Made by a program: the position numbers and the translations under genes
The notes under the pieces: model-generated
What the model was told of the DNA's origin: nothing
What the model saw: only the letters and a program-made list of their open reading frames with translations
Database searches by the model: none
From: JANMDS01 sp031430575
Lineage (GTDB): Bacteria; Pseudomonadota; Gammaproteobacteria; Burkholderiales; Casimicrobiaceae
Assembly (NCBI GenBank): GCA_031430575.1
Contig: JANPBT010000002.1
Span: 1 to 7,387, forward strand
Direction of reading: 5' to 3'
Length of the DNA stretch: 7,387 nt
Shown: positions 1-5,863 of the stretch, piece after piece
Position numbering within the stretch: the first letter of the stretch is position 1
How the letters are laid out: each line of letters starts with the position of its first letter

Positions 1-2
1 AT

Positions 3-65
3 GAAGCGCAATTGCAAGATGTCATGGCGCTCCTACTTGATCCAGATTCGCCGGTCAATAAGTAA
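3..65 (+). CDS. 3' end of an unidentified gene (partial)
   Basis: The third reading frame from the left edge stays open and ends at TAA (63-65), encoding the tail EAQLQDVMALLLDPDSPVNK. The mix of acidic and hydrophobic residues looks like a natural C-terminus, and the stop falls just before a palindromic element, as expected at a gene end. The competing frame that starts with ATG at base 1 runs to 109-111 through the left palindrome arm and gives an Arg/Lys/Ser-rich product, so it is less likely. The gene would converge with spoT. Twenty residues are too few to name a family, and the call rests on frame and context only. Confidence 0.4.
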   Translation, partial: EAQLQDVMALLLDPDSPVNK

Positions 66-84
66 ACGCAGTACAAATTTAGTG

Positions 85-139
85 AATACCTGCGGCGCAG
101 AATTGCCTTAAAAAGTGCCAATTCTGCGCCGCAGGTATT
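85..139. repeat. Perfect 21-bp inverted repeat between convergent genes (element A)
   Basis: Arms at 85-105 and 119-139 are perfectly complementary over 21 bp around a 13-base spacer. Each arm contains CTGCGCCGCAG, itself an odd palindrome. The right arm overlaps the first base of the spoT stop codon (139-141), so any spoT transcript would end in a very stable hairpin. No clear U-tract follows the stem on either strand, so it is not a textbook intrinsic terminator. It could still act as a bidirectional 3'-end hairpin or be a REP-like repeat. The core recurs in element B at 2334-2379. Confidence 0.85.
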
Positions 140-2313
140 TACGGTTGCAGCGGTGCGGCGGCCTTATTCGTGCGTACGCGTAACGCGCGCTGCACGACTT
201 TTAGGATGCGCAGATCGCGGATTACGCGGGCAAGATGTGCGGTATTGAACACCCGTAGTGAAAACGTGATGAGTGCTGTTTGCGCACTCCCGCTTGGCAA
301 TTCAATGACCACGCTTTCAATATTGGCATCGGCGTCTGCGATGGTTTGGGTGAGCTGCGCGAGTACACCCTTTTTATGCTCAACCGTCAACCGTGCTGAG
401 GCTAAAAATTCGCCTGTCACATTGGCGCCCCATTCGACATCTAACCATTCCACGGCATCTAAGAGCAGCGCCCGAGAACGGGTTTGGGCGCACTTTTCTT
501 GATGCACTTCCAAGCCGATCGATTTGCGGAATAAGCCCACAATCGAGTCGCCTGGCAGTGGCTGGCAACAGCGCGCGTAGCGCACCGCGTTATTCTCTGA
601 TGTGCTCAAAATCAGGCGCGCGCGTTGGGTTAGATCACTTTGATTGGTTGTCCAACCGAGATCGAGAAGCTGCGCCGCAACGGTAAATGCGAGCGCACGG
701 CCGCTGCCCACCATGGCACTCAACTCCGTACGATTACGCGCATCGAGTGCTTTCGCGGTCACGCTCCAACGCGCGACTGGGATCGTCTCAATGTCGCCAG
801 CGAGCGTTGCGACGGCTTGCTTAAGCAGTCGCTCGCCAAGATCTGCTGATTCATGCTCGTGCATCGAGCGCAAGTAGTGGCGAATGCGTGATTTAGAGCG
901 TGCGGTACGCGCAAACCCAATCCAGGCGGGCGTCGGGTGCGCGTGTGAATCGGTGATAACTTCGACGCGATCACCGTTGTGCAATGTGAAGTAAAGCGGC
1001 TGCTGCTCGCCATTGACGATACTGGCGACCGCGTGGTGGCCAATTTCGGTATGAACGGCGTAGGCGAAGTCGAGTGCACTTGCGCCACGAGGCACAGCCA
1101 ATAGTTTTCCACGGGGCGTGAAAACATAAATTTCTTCAGGAAACAAATCATGCTTGACTGATTCTAGATACTCCCGCGAATCACCCGCCATTTTTTGAAT
1201 TTCAAGCAGCGAAGAAAGGGATTTTGTGGCATCCACTTGTGCCCGATCATGGGCAGATGCCGAAGCTGGGGCATGAGGCTCGGCGTGCTTGTAGAGCCAG
1301 TGCGCTGCGACACCAATTTCAGCGCGCCGATGCATGTCGTGCGTGCGAACTTGAATCTCAATGGCGGTGCCGTTAGGCACGAAAACGGTCGTGTGTAGCG
1401 ATTGGTAACCGTTATTTTTAGGCAGCGCGATATAGTCTTTGAACTGATCGAGCCTAGGCTTGAAAAGTCCATGCAAAATGCCAAGCACGATATAGCAATC
1501 GCGCACTGAATTTACGATCACACGCACTCCGAACGTATCGGAGACAGCAGAAAAATGGTTGCCTTTTTCCTGCATTTTTCGATAAATGCCGTATATGCTT
1601 TTTTCGCGTTGTGTGATGGTTGCAGCGATCGTTTGTTCGGTAAATGCTTTGGCCATCGTTGTGGTGACGTCGGTTAGCCAATCATTTCGCTGTGATCGCG
1701 CAGTGCGCAGCGCTTTGTTGATGACGTGATAGCGGCGCGGATGCAGATTTTTGAAACTCAAATCTTGCAGCTCTTTGGCCAAGGCATTGAGCCCGAGTCG
1801 AGCAGCGATTGCGGCATAAATATCAAGCGTCTCTTGCGAAATACGTTTACGCTTTTCGACCGACAAAAAATCGAGCGTACGCATGTTGTGTAGTCGATCC
1901 GCAAGCTTGATCAGCATCACCCGCACATCGCTATCCATCGCGGCAAACATTTTGCGCAAGCTCTCTGCTTGCCGATCTTCGGTTGAGGCGATGCGCACTT
2001 GATCGAGCTTGGATACGCCGTCGACGAGATTGGCAACGGTCTCACCAAACTGCCGCGCAATTTCAGGCTTTGCGACCGGCGTATCTTCGATCACGTCATG
2101 GAGCAACGCCGCAATCAAACCGTCTGCATCAAATTTCCAATCAGAAAGGATGCTCGCCACCGCGAGTGGGTGCGTGATGTAAGGCTCACCTGAGGCACGG
2201 GTCTGCTCAAGATGCGCATGCTCTGCATATCGGTACGCAGCTTCGATGCGGCTTAAATCGCTGGCGGGCAGGTAGTGCCCGAGATGACGTGTAAATGCGG
2301 AAAGATCACCCAT
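139..2313 (-). CDS. spoT: Bifunctional (p)ppGpp synthetase/hydrolase SpoT (long RSH protein)
   Basis: This 724-residue protein has the full domain set of long RelA/SpoT homologues and a normal length. It makes and degrades the cytoplasmic alarmone (p)ppGpp. The N-terminal HD hydrolase (about 20-180) keeps its metal and catalytic signature: THP with H48, HDVIED with H72, D73, E76 and D77, and RLHNMRTL with D139 and N143. The synthetase domain (about 230-345) has KSIYGIYRKM, D259 in the DTFGVRV strand, KDYIALPKNNGYQSLHTTV (292-310) and EIQVRT with E319. A TGS domain follows (about 390-453), then the paired-cysteine motif ARCCQPLPGD (C582, C583) and a C-terminal ACT domain (about 638-712). Both activities look intact. 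The gene is last in the gmk-rpoZ-spoT order, separated from rpoZ by 75 bases that contain a strong palindrome. The ATG at 2313 has only a weak GGA upstream. Naming as spoT rather than relA rests on the rpoZ neighbour and the intact HD site. Confidence 0.95.
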   Translation of the reverse strand: MGDLSAFTRHLGHYLPASDLSRIEAAYRYAEHAHLEQTRASGEPYITHPLAVASILSDWKFDADGLIAALLHDVIEDTPVAKPEIARQFGETVANLVDGVSKLDQVRIASTEDRQAESLRKMFAAMDSDVRVMLIKLADRLHNMRTLDFLSVEKRKRISQETLDIYAAIAARLGLNALAKELQDLSFKNLHPRRYHVINKALRTARSQRNDWLTDVTTTMAKAFTEQTIAATITQREKSIYGIYRKMQEKGNHFSAVSDTFGVRVIVNSVRDCYIVLGILHGLFKPRLDQFKDYIALPKNNGYQSLHTTVFVPNGTAIEIQVRTHDMHRRAEIGVAAHWLYKHAEPHAPASASAHDRAQVDATKSLSSLLEIQKMAGDSREYLESVKHDLFPEEIYVFTPRGKLLAVPRGASALDFAYAVHTEIGHHAVASIVNGEQQPLYFTLHNGDRVEVITDSHAHPTPAWIGFARTARSKSRIRHYLRSMHEHESADLGERLLKQAVATLAGDIETIPVARWSVTAKALDARNRTELSAMVGSGRALAFTVAAQLLDLGWTTNQSDLTQRARLILSTSENNAVRYARCCQPLPGDSIVGLFRKSIGLEVHQEKCAQTRSRALLLDAVEWLDVEWGANVTGEFLASARLTVEHKKGVLAQLTQTIADADANIESVVIELPSGSAQTALITFSLRVFNTAHLARVIRDLRILKVVQRALRVRTNKAAAPLQP

Positions 2314-2333
2314 AAAAAGCGATTTTCCGTTAG

Positions 2334-2379
2334 AAACTGCGCCGCAGGTAGCGACAAATCAAACCCTGCGGCGCAGTTT
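2334..2379. repeat. 15-bp inverted repeat between rpoZ and spoT (element B)
   Basis: Arms at 2334-2348 and 2365-2379 pair perfectly over 15 bp around a 16-base spacer. They share the core CTGCGCCGCAGG with element A, but the core points the opposite way relative to the centre. The element starts 9 bases after the rpoZ stop and ends 20 bases before the spoT ATG on the transcribed strand. In the minus-strand transcript the stem ends in GTTTC, too short a U-run for a confident intrinsic terminator. Partial termination, mRNA processing or protection of the upstream message are all possible. Confidence 0.8.
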
Positions 2380-2388
2380 TGTTCATGG

Positions 2389-2595
2389 CTAGACCTGAAT
2401 TTTTGAAAGTATCTCGACGCCGACTTTGCGCGCGGCCACTTCGCGAAGCGCTACGACAGTGGGTTTATCGCGTTTCGCGTCGATCAACGGGGTGTGACCA
2501 GATGAAATTTGCCGCGCGCGCAAGGCGGCTGCGAGCGTGAGCTCAAAACGGTTAGGAATGACTTTAAGACAATCTTCAATAGTAATGCGTGCCAT
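2389..2595 (-). CDS. rpoZ: DNA-directed RNA polymerase omega subunit
   Basis: The 68-residue product starts MARITIEDCLKVIPNRFEL and contains ARQI plus the conserved KPTVVALREVAA segment of omega subunits, at the usual length for the short betaproteobacterial form. Omega binds the beta-prime subunit, aids polymerase assembly and, in proteobacteria, forms part of a (p)ppGpp-binding site. The ATG lies 6 bases after the gmk stop, with only a weak GGTGA inside the last gmk codons. Translation is therefore probably coupled to gmk. Lying between gmk and spoT is the classic arrangement. A palindrome (2334-2379) follows the stop. Confidence 0.96.
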   Translation of the reverse strand: MARITIEDCLKVIPNRFELTLAAALRARQISSGHTPLIDAKRDKPTVVALREVAARKVGVEILSKIQV

Positions 2596-2601
2596 GGCGG
2601 T

Positions 2602-3213
2602 TTATTTCACCAATTCTTCAATGAGTTTAGGGTTGCGCATTTGGACTTGCGTCGTTCGATGCCGAGAAGCTTCAATGAGGCTGGTCATTTCCATGAGTGC
2701 CACACTGAAATCTTGATTGATAATAACATAGTCAAACTCTTCGATATGACTCATCTCTTCTTTTGCGGCCAGCAGGCGAGTGGCGATAACTTCAGGAGAA
2801 TCCAGTCCGCGGCTGCGAATGCGGGCTTCCAACACCGCGAGCGACGGCGGCAAAATGTAAATCATCACGGCATCTGGAAATTTGGATTTCACCTGCCGCG
2901 CGCCTTGCCAATCAATTTCTAGGATCACATCGCGATCTGCCGTAATTTGGGTGTCGAGCCAATTTCGGGACGTGCCATACAAATTGCCATAGACATTTGC
3001 GGTTTCAAGAAACGTTCCCGCCTGCGAAAGGCGCTCAAACTCGCTGCGATCAATGAAGAAATAGTCCTGACCTTCCCGTTCTCCATCGCGCGCTGCACGC
3101 GTTGTATGGCTAATCGACAACATGATTTGCAGTTCTCGCTGCAAAAGCGCCTTGACTAGGCTGGTTTTCCCTGCACCTGAAGGCGCGGCAATAACGAAAA
3201 GGCTTCCACTCAT
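2602..3213 (-). CDS. gmk: Guanylate kinase
   Basis: The 203-residue product transfers phosphate from ATP to GMP to make GDP, an essential cytoplasmic step in guanine nucleotide synthesis. It begins MSGSLFVIAAPSGAGKTSL, with the P-loop APSGAGKT at residues 10-17. The GMP-binding segment SHTTRAARDGEREGQDYFF follows, then YGNLYGTS, LEIDWQGARQV, and the lid arginines in RIRSRGLDSPEVIATRL. Length and motif order match the bacterial family. I chose the ATG at 3213 because it puts the P-loop at the normal distance from the N-terminus. An in-frame TTG at 3258 would add 15 residues (MSHPVRWPTSCIICA) not typical of the family. Neither start has a strong ribosome-binding site. It is the first gene of the gmk-rpoZ-spoT cluster and is divergent from the secreted-protein gene at 3396. 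Confidence 0.95.
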   Translation of the reverse strand: MSGSLFVIAAPSGAGKTSLVKALLQRELQIMLSISHTTRAARDGEREGQDYFFIDRSEFERLSQAGTFLETANVYGNLYGTSRNWLDTQITADRDVILEIDWQGARQVKSKFPDAVMIYILPPSLAVLEARIRSRGLDSPEVIATRLLAAKEEMSHIEEFDYVIINQDFSVALMEMTSLIEASRHRTTQVQMRNPKLIEELVK

Positions 3214-3395
3214 CGCGCAAATTATGCAAGAAGTCGGCCATCTGACCGGATGGGACAACCGTTTATCAGCGATTTTCGATATTTTTTACGTTGACGAAGT
3301 TATACTGGCTTCGCGCAAATACGTTTAGGTAGCCGTATCGCATATTTTGCTTAATTTTTGATTGAGTTGTTCTTAGTTAGAGGTTTGGGGGCGGT
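3214..3395. promoter_or_regulatory. Divergent intergenic region, putative promoters for gmk and the secreted-protein gene
   Basis: This 182-base stretch separates two divergent genes and must hold start signals for both unless they are read from afar. It is AT-rich from about 3265 to 3375. On the plus strand there is a good -35-like TTGACG (3291-3296), with a poor -10 candidate CAAATA (3316-3321) 19 bases later. A -10-like TATACT sits at 3301-3306 without a matching -35. On the minus strand TATAAC (complement of 3299-3304) could serve gmk, again with a weak -35. A short inverted repeat CGAAG/CTTCG (3295-3299 and 3309-3313) overlaps these candidates and could be an operator, though it is short enough to be chance. 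No promoter can be assigned firmly. Confidence 0.3.
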
Positions 3396-5654
3396 GTGGT
3401 GACGATGCTGGTACGCTGGGGATGGTTTTTCCTTGGGCAGGTGAAAGGAACGCTCGTTTCGTTTAGACGTCGTGGTGCGCTCATCTCTGCTGCGTCGGTT
3501 GCTCTATTGATGAGCTTGTGCGCGAGTCTCGCGTCGGCTCAAATCACCTACTACTACACGGATACTGAGCTTCATCGGATCAATCTTGCCACTAGCACCG
3601 ATACGTTGCTGACGGCAACTGGGTTTCCGACAGTGACACAATCCACCGCGCTCGCGGTAGACAACAGCGGCAATGTTTACTTTACAAATCAGCAGCAGGT
3701 TGGCCAAAACGGTACCGCCGGTTCTGGAATAACAATTTATCAGTGGACGCCGACGGGCTCGCCTGCATCGACAACAGGCGCTGTTACAACTTTATGCACA
3801 CTGCCTTCGACCTTTCCCGTTTCTACGGGGCCAGGCGCTTGGGTGGGGCAAGAGATTGAATTTGGTCGCCTCACCTACGACCGGGCGACTGACGCGTTCT
3901 ACACCCTGTCTAGTTTGATTGCGGGCTCGCCAAATCCTGCAGTTGTCTTTAGAATTTCCCGCACGACATGCGCGATTTTGGGTGTTGTCGCGGTAACGCC
4001 AGCGCCTGGCGTGCCGATAACGCCGGGCACCGGCGGAGACCTTGTGATTGTTAACGGTCGCACTTTTGTTGTCGGCAGCAATTCGACCGTAAATCCTGCA
4101 TTGCCTACGCTTTGGGAGATTGACGAGATTACCGGGCAGGTGCTTGGTGCGCGCTCGATCACTGGCTGCCCTGCGAATACAACCAATCTTTCGGGCGTAA
4201 GCTTGTCGTTTGATGGGTCATTAATCGTGAGCTGCGCGACCGCAGGCGTGCAAGTTCAGGTGCGTACGATACCGGCTGCGACTATCGCGGCGCCAATTAC
4301 CGGCACCGGTACGATCGCATCTGTCGCGCCAACGCTCAACGTTCCCGTCTTGATTGGTGATCTCGGCGGAGCACTGACCAGTCTAGGATTAATTAAGACC
4401 ATTCCGTCGATCATCGTTTCTGGCTCGCTTTCTTACGATGTCACGTTTACGCTGCGTGTGCAAAATCAAGGCGCCCAGCTCATGCCAAATTTTCAGACCA
4501 GCGACCGGTTATTGGATACTTTTGTGACTGGCGGTCCGACCATCGCAATCATTAGCGCGCCCGTGAACACCGGGCTGTTTAATCCTGCTACTGGAGCAAA
4601 TACGCCAGCAGCCGTCTGCGCGGTAAATCCGACTGGTTTCACTGGCATCGGCGCGGTTGGTTCTTCCGCAAACAATTTGTTTGATGGGCGGCAAGAAATG
4701 GATCTCGGGCAGGGCTGCGATGTCACGTTTACTGTGCGCGTCACCTACCCTGCAGGAACCAACGTTCCGACTGCTGCGCTTACGAATACCGCTCAACTTG
4801 GATCGTACGCGGTTCAGCCTGCGGCTGGTGGAACTGGCACCACACCCGTTCAAACAACCGATGGGATAAATCCAAAGCCTGCTTCAGTGGTTTTTTCACT
4901 TCCGCAAAATGCCGATCTTGTAGTTGATAAAGTTTCGACACCAAACCCCTACGTGCCCGGACAAATCGTGACGTACACCATAAAAATTTGGAACAAAGGT
5001 CCGAACGCGGTGACCGGGTCAACTGTTGCCGATACTTTCCCAATTTTGGCAGGTGGCGGAAGCTGGACTTATAGCTGCGTCGCCTCTGGGAGCGCAACGT
5101 GCGGCGCGCTTCCCACAATTGCGACTTCCGGCACTTCGGTTTCTGCAGCAACCGGATCATTGCCTGTTAACAATATTGCGACGCCGCCAACATTGGGCAG
5201 TTTTTTGACCGTAACGGTCTCGACGACGACTCCCTCTGGACAGGTCGGTGCACTAAGTAACACCGCTACGATTACGCCGCCGGGCGGTGTGACCGATCCA
5301 GTTCCCGGAAATAATAGCGAAAGCGACACCAATAGCCCGAACCCGCGTGCCGGTGTGACGATTACGAAGTCTGATGGCGCTACGGTCGCGCTACCTGGCA
5401 CCTCTGTTGTTTACAGCATTGTGGTGTCCAATTCGGGGCCGTCAGATGCCAATAATGCAATCGTTACAGATCCGGCAGTAACGGGGCTGAATTGCTCAGC
5501 GCTTTCCTGTTCGGTGTCTTCTGGAGCAGCTGGCTGCCCGATTGCGCCAACCGTAGGTGCTTTGCAGGGGGCTGGGATTGCGATTCCAACTTTCCCAGCG
5601 CTGAGTAGCATTACGCTTACGCTTACGTGTAGCGCCACTGCCTCGGGTGTTTAA
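3396..5654 (+). CDS. Secreted propeller-like and DUF11 Ig-like repeat protein
   Basis: The 752-residue product is predicted to be exported: an RRR-containing N-region, a hydrophobic core (about 28-42) and a signal peptidase site after A48 (SLASA|QIT). Residues 50-320 are rich in Gly, Thr and Asn with repeated strand-like segments such as ALAVDNSGNVYFTN and GDLVIVNGRTFVVG, which suggests a beta-propeller of the YVTN/NHL kind (inference). Residues 327-500 look like a degenerate Ig-like domain with LTNTAQLGSY. A clear DUF11 repeat covers 506-651 (ADLVVDK, YTIKIWNKGPNAV, LSNTATITPPGGVTDPVPGNNS). A second begins at 652 (AGVTITKSDG, YSIVVSNSGPSDANNAIVTDP) and ends early at TCSATASGV. The mature part has 12 cysteines, an even number that fits disulfides formed after export. 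No sortase, LPXTG, IPTL or beta-barrel anchor is visible. The start is uncertain: GTG 3396, GTG 3399, ATG 3405 or GTG 3441, the last giving a more ordinary 33-residue signal peptide. The function is unknown; a surface or extracellular role is likely. Confidence 0.85.
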   Translation: MVTMLVRWGWFFLGQVKGTLVSFRRRGALISAASVALLMSLCASLASAQITYYYTDTELHRINLATSTDTLLTATGFPTVTQSTALAVDNSGNVYFTNQQQVGQNGTAGSGITIYQWTPTGSPASTTGAVTTLCTLPSTFPVSTGPGAWVGQEIEFGRLTYDRATDAFYTLSSLIAGSPNPAVVFRISRTTCAILGVVAVTPAPGVPITPGTGGDLVIVNGRTFVVGSNSTVNPALPTLWEIDEITGQVLGARSITGCPANTTNLSGVSLSFDGSLIVSCATAGVQVQVRTIPAATIAAPITGTGTIASVAPTLNVPVLIGDLGGALTSLGLIKTIPSIIVSGSLSYDVTFTLRVQNQGAQLMPNFQTSDRLLDTFVTGGPTIAIISAPVNTGLFNPATGANTPAAVCAVNPTGFTGIGAVGSSANNLFDGRQEMDLGQGCDVTFTVRVTYPAGTNVPTAALTNTAQLGSYAVQPAAGGTGTTPVQTTDGINPKPASVVFSLPQNADLVVDKVSTPNPYVPGQIVTYTIKIWNKGPNAVTGSTVADTFPILAGGGSWTYSCVASGSATCGALPTIATSGTSVSAATGSLPVNNIATPPTLGSFLTVTVSTTTPSGQVGALSNTATITPPGGVTDPVPGNNSESDTNSPNPRAGVTITKSDGATVALPGTSVVYSIVVSNSGPSDANNAIVTDPAVTGLNCSALSCSVSSGAAGCPIAPTVGALQGAGIAIPTFPALSSITLTLTCSATASGV
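4911..5654 (+). repeat. Tandem DUF11 Ig-like repeats within the secreted protein
   Basis: Two protein-level repeats lie in the same frame: one encoded by about 4911-5348 and one by about 5349-5654. Both open with an 'A-x-[LV]-x-[VI]-x-K' strand, then 'P-G-x-x-V-x-Y-[ST]-I-x-[IV]-x-N-x-G-P', then a [VT]-x-D-x-x-[PV] turn. Only the first repeat carries the closing L-S-N-T-A-T / D-P-V-P-G-N-N-S segment; the second stops before it. DNA identity between the copies is low, so these are old duplications rather than recent tandem repeats. Confidence 0.7.
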
Positions 5655-5695
5655 TTTTATATTTTGAAAAATAGGAAAAAAAAGGTACTTCGCAG

Positions 5696-5860
5696 ATGAA
5701 TCTCACGCCAAATTTTTACTTCACGAGAAGTGTCGTTTGGCTCGGGTTTTGCCGTTGTGCGTGGGCGATTTTGTTTTTCGGCGTGGCGGCGTTTTGGCCT
5801 CTGTCAATTTCCAGTCTTGCGCTTGCTTTATCGTATGCAGTCGCCGCGACGAGCAATTAA
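5696..5860 (+). CDS. Small hydrophobic protein of 54 residues, possible leader or secreted peptide
   Basis: An ATG at 5696 opens a 54-codon frame starting MNLTPNFYFTRSVVWLGFC and ending SYAVAATSN. A basic or aromatic N-region is followed by a long hydrophobic stretch (about residues 23-50, WAILFFGVAAFWPLSISSL and beyond), consistent with a membrane segment or signal peptide. Purine-rich AAAGG (5681-5685), 10 bases upstream of the ATG, could be its ribosome-binding site. The frame lies 41 bases after the preceding gene with no terminator seen between. It is in the same frame as the large ORF downstream, separated only by TAA (5858-5860) and one codon before ATG 5864, so translational coupling is plausible. 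It could be a real small membrane protein, a leader peptide, or the displaced 5' end of the next gene. I do not recognise a family. Confidence 0.5.
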   Translation: MNLTPNFYFTRSVVWLGFCRCAWAILFFGVAAFWPLSISSLALALSYAVAATSN

Positions 5861-5863
5861 TCT

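Noticed and set aside
670..680. Another near copy of the palindromic core (CTGCGCCGCAA) inside spoT
   Set aside because: It lacks the inverted partner, differs in the last base and sits in conserved coding sequence, so it is probably chance.
759..1151. 130-codon minus-strand ORF inside spoT
   Set aside because: It overlaps the intact, motif-bearing spoT frame on the same strand and has no domain of its own.
3513..3524. Possible lipoprotein lipobox around LMSLC in the first secreted protein
   Set aside because: The residue before the Cys is Leu rather than Gly, Ala or Ser, and a good signal peptidase I site (ASA|Q) follows six residues later.
5069..5401. 110-codon minus-strand ORF antisense to the DUF11 repeats
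   Set aside because: Its low-complexity Val/Pro/Ala product is the reverse reading of Thr/Gly/Ala-rich codons; similar antisense frames occur at 3899-4186, 4493-4744 and 6874-7140 for the same reason.
5655..5695. Run of eight A residues (5676-5683) as a slippage site joining the two secreted-protein frames
   Set aside because: The upstream gene already stops at 5652-5654, before the A-run, so slippage there cannot join the frames. The run is better read as part of an A-rich ribosome-binding region.
5718..5731. Small hairpin ACTTC-ACGA-GAAGT as a terminator after the first secreted protein
   Set aside because: The stem is only 5 bp, lies inside the small ORF and is not followed by a U-tract in either direction.
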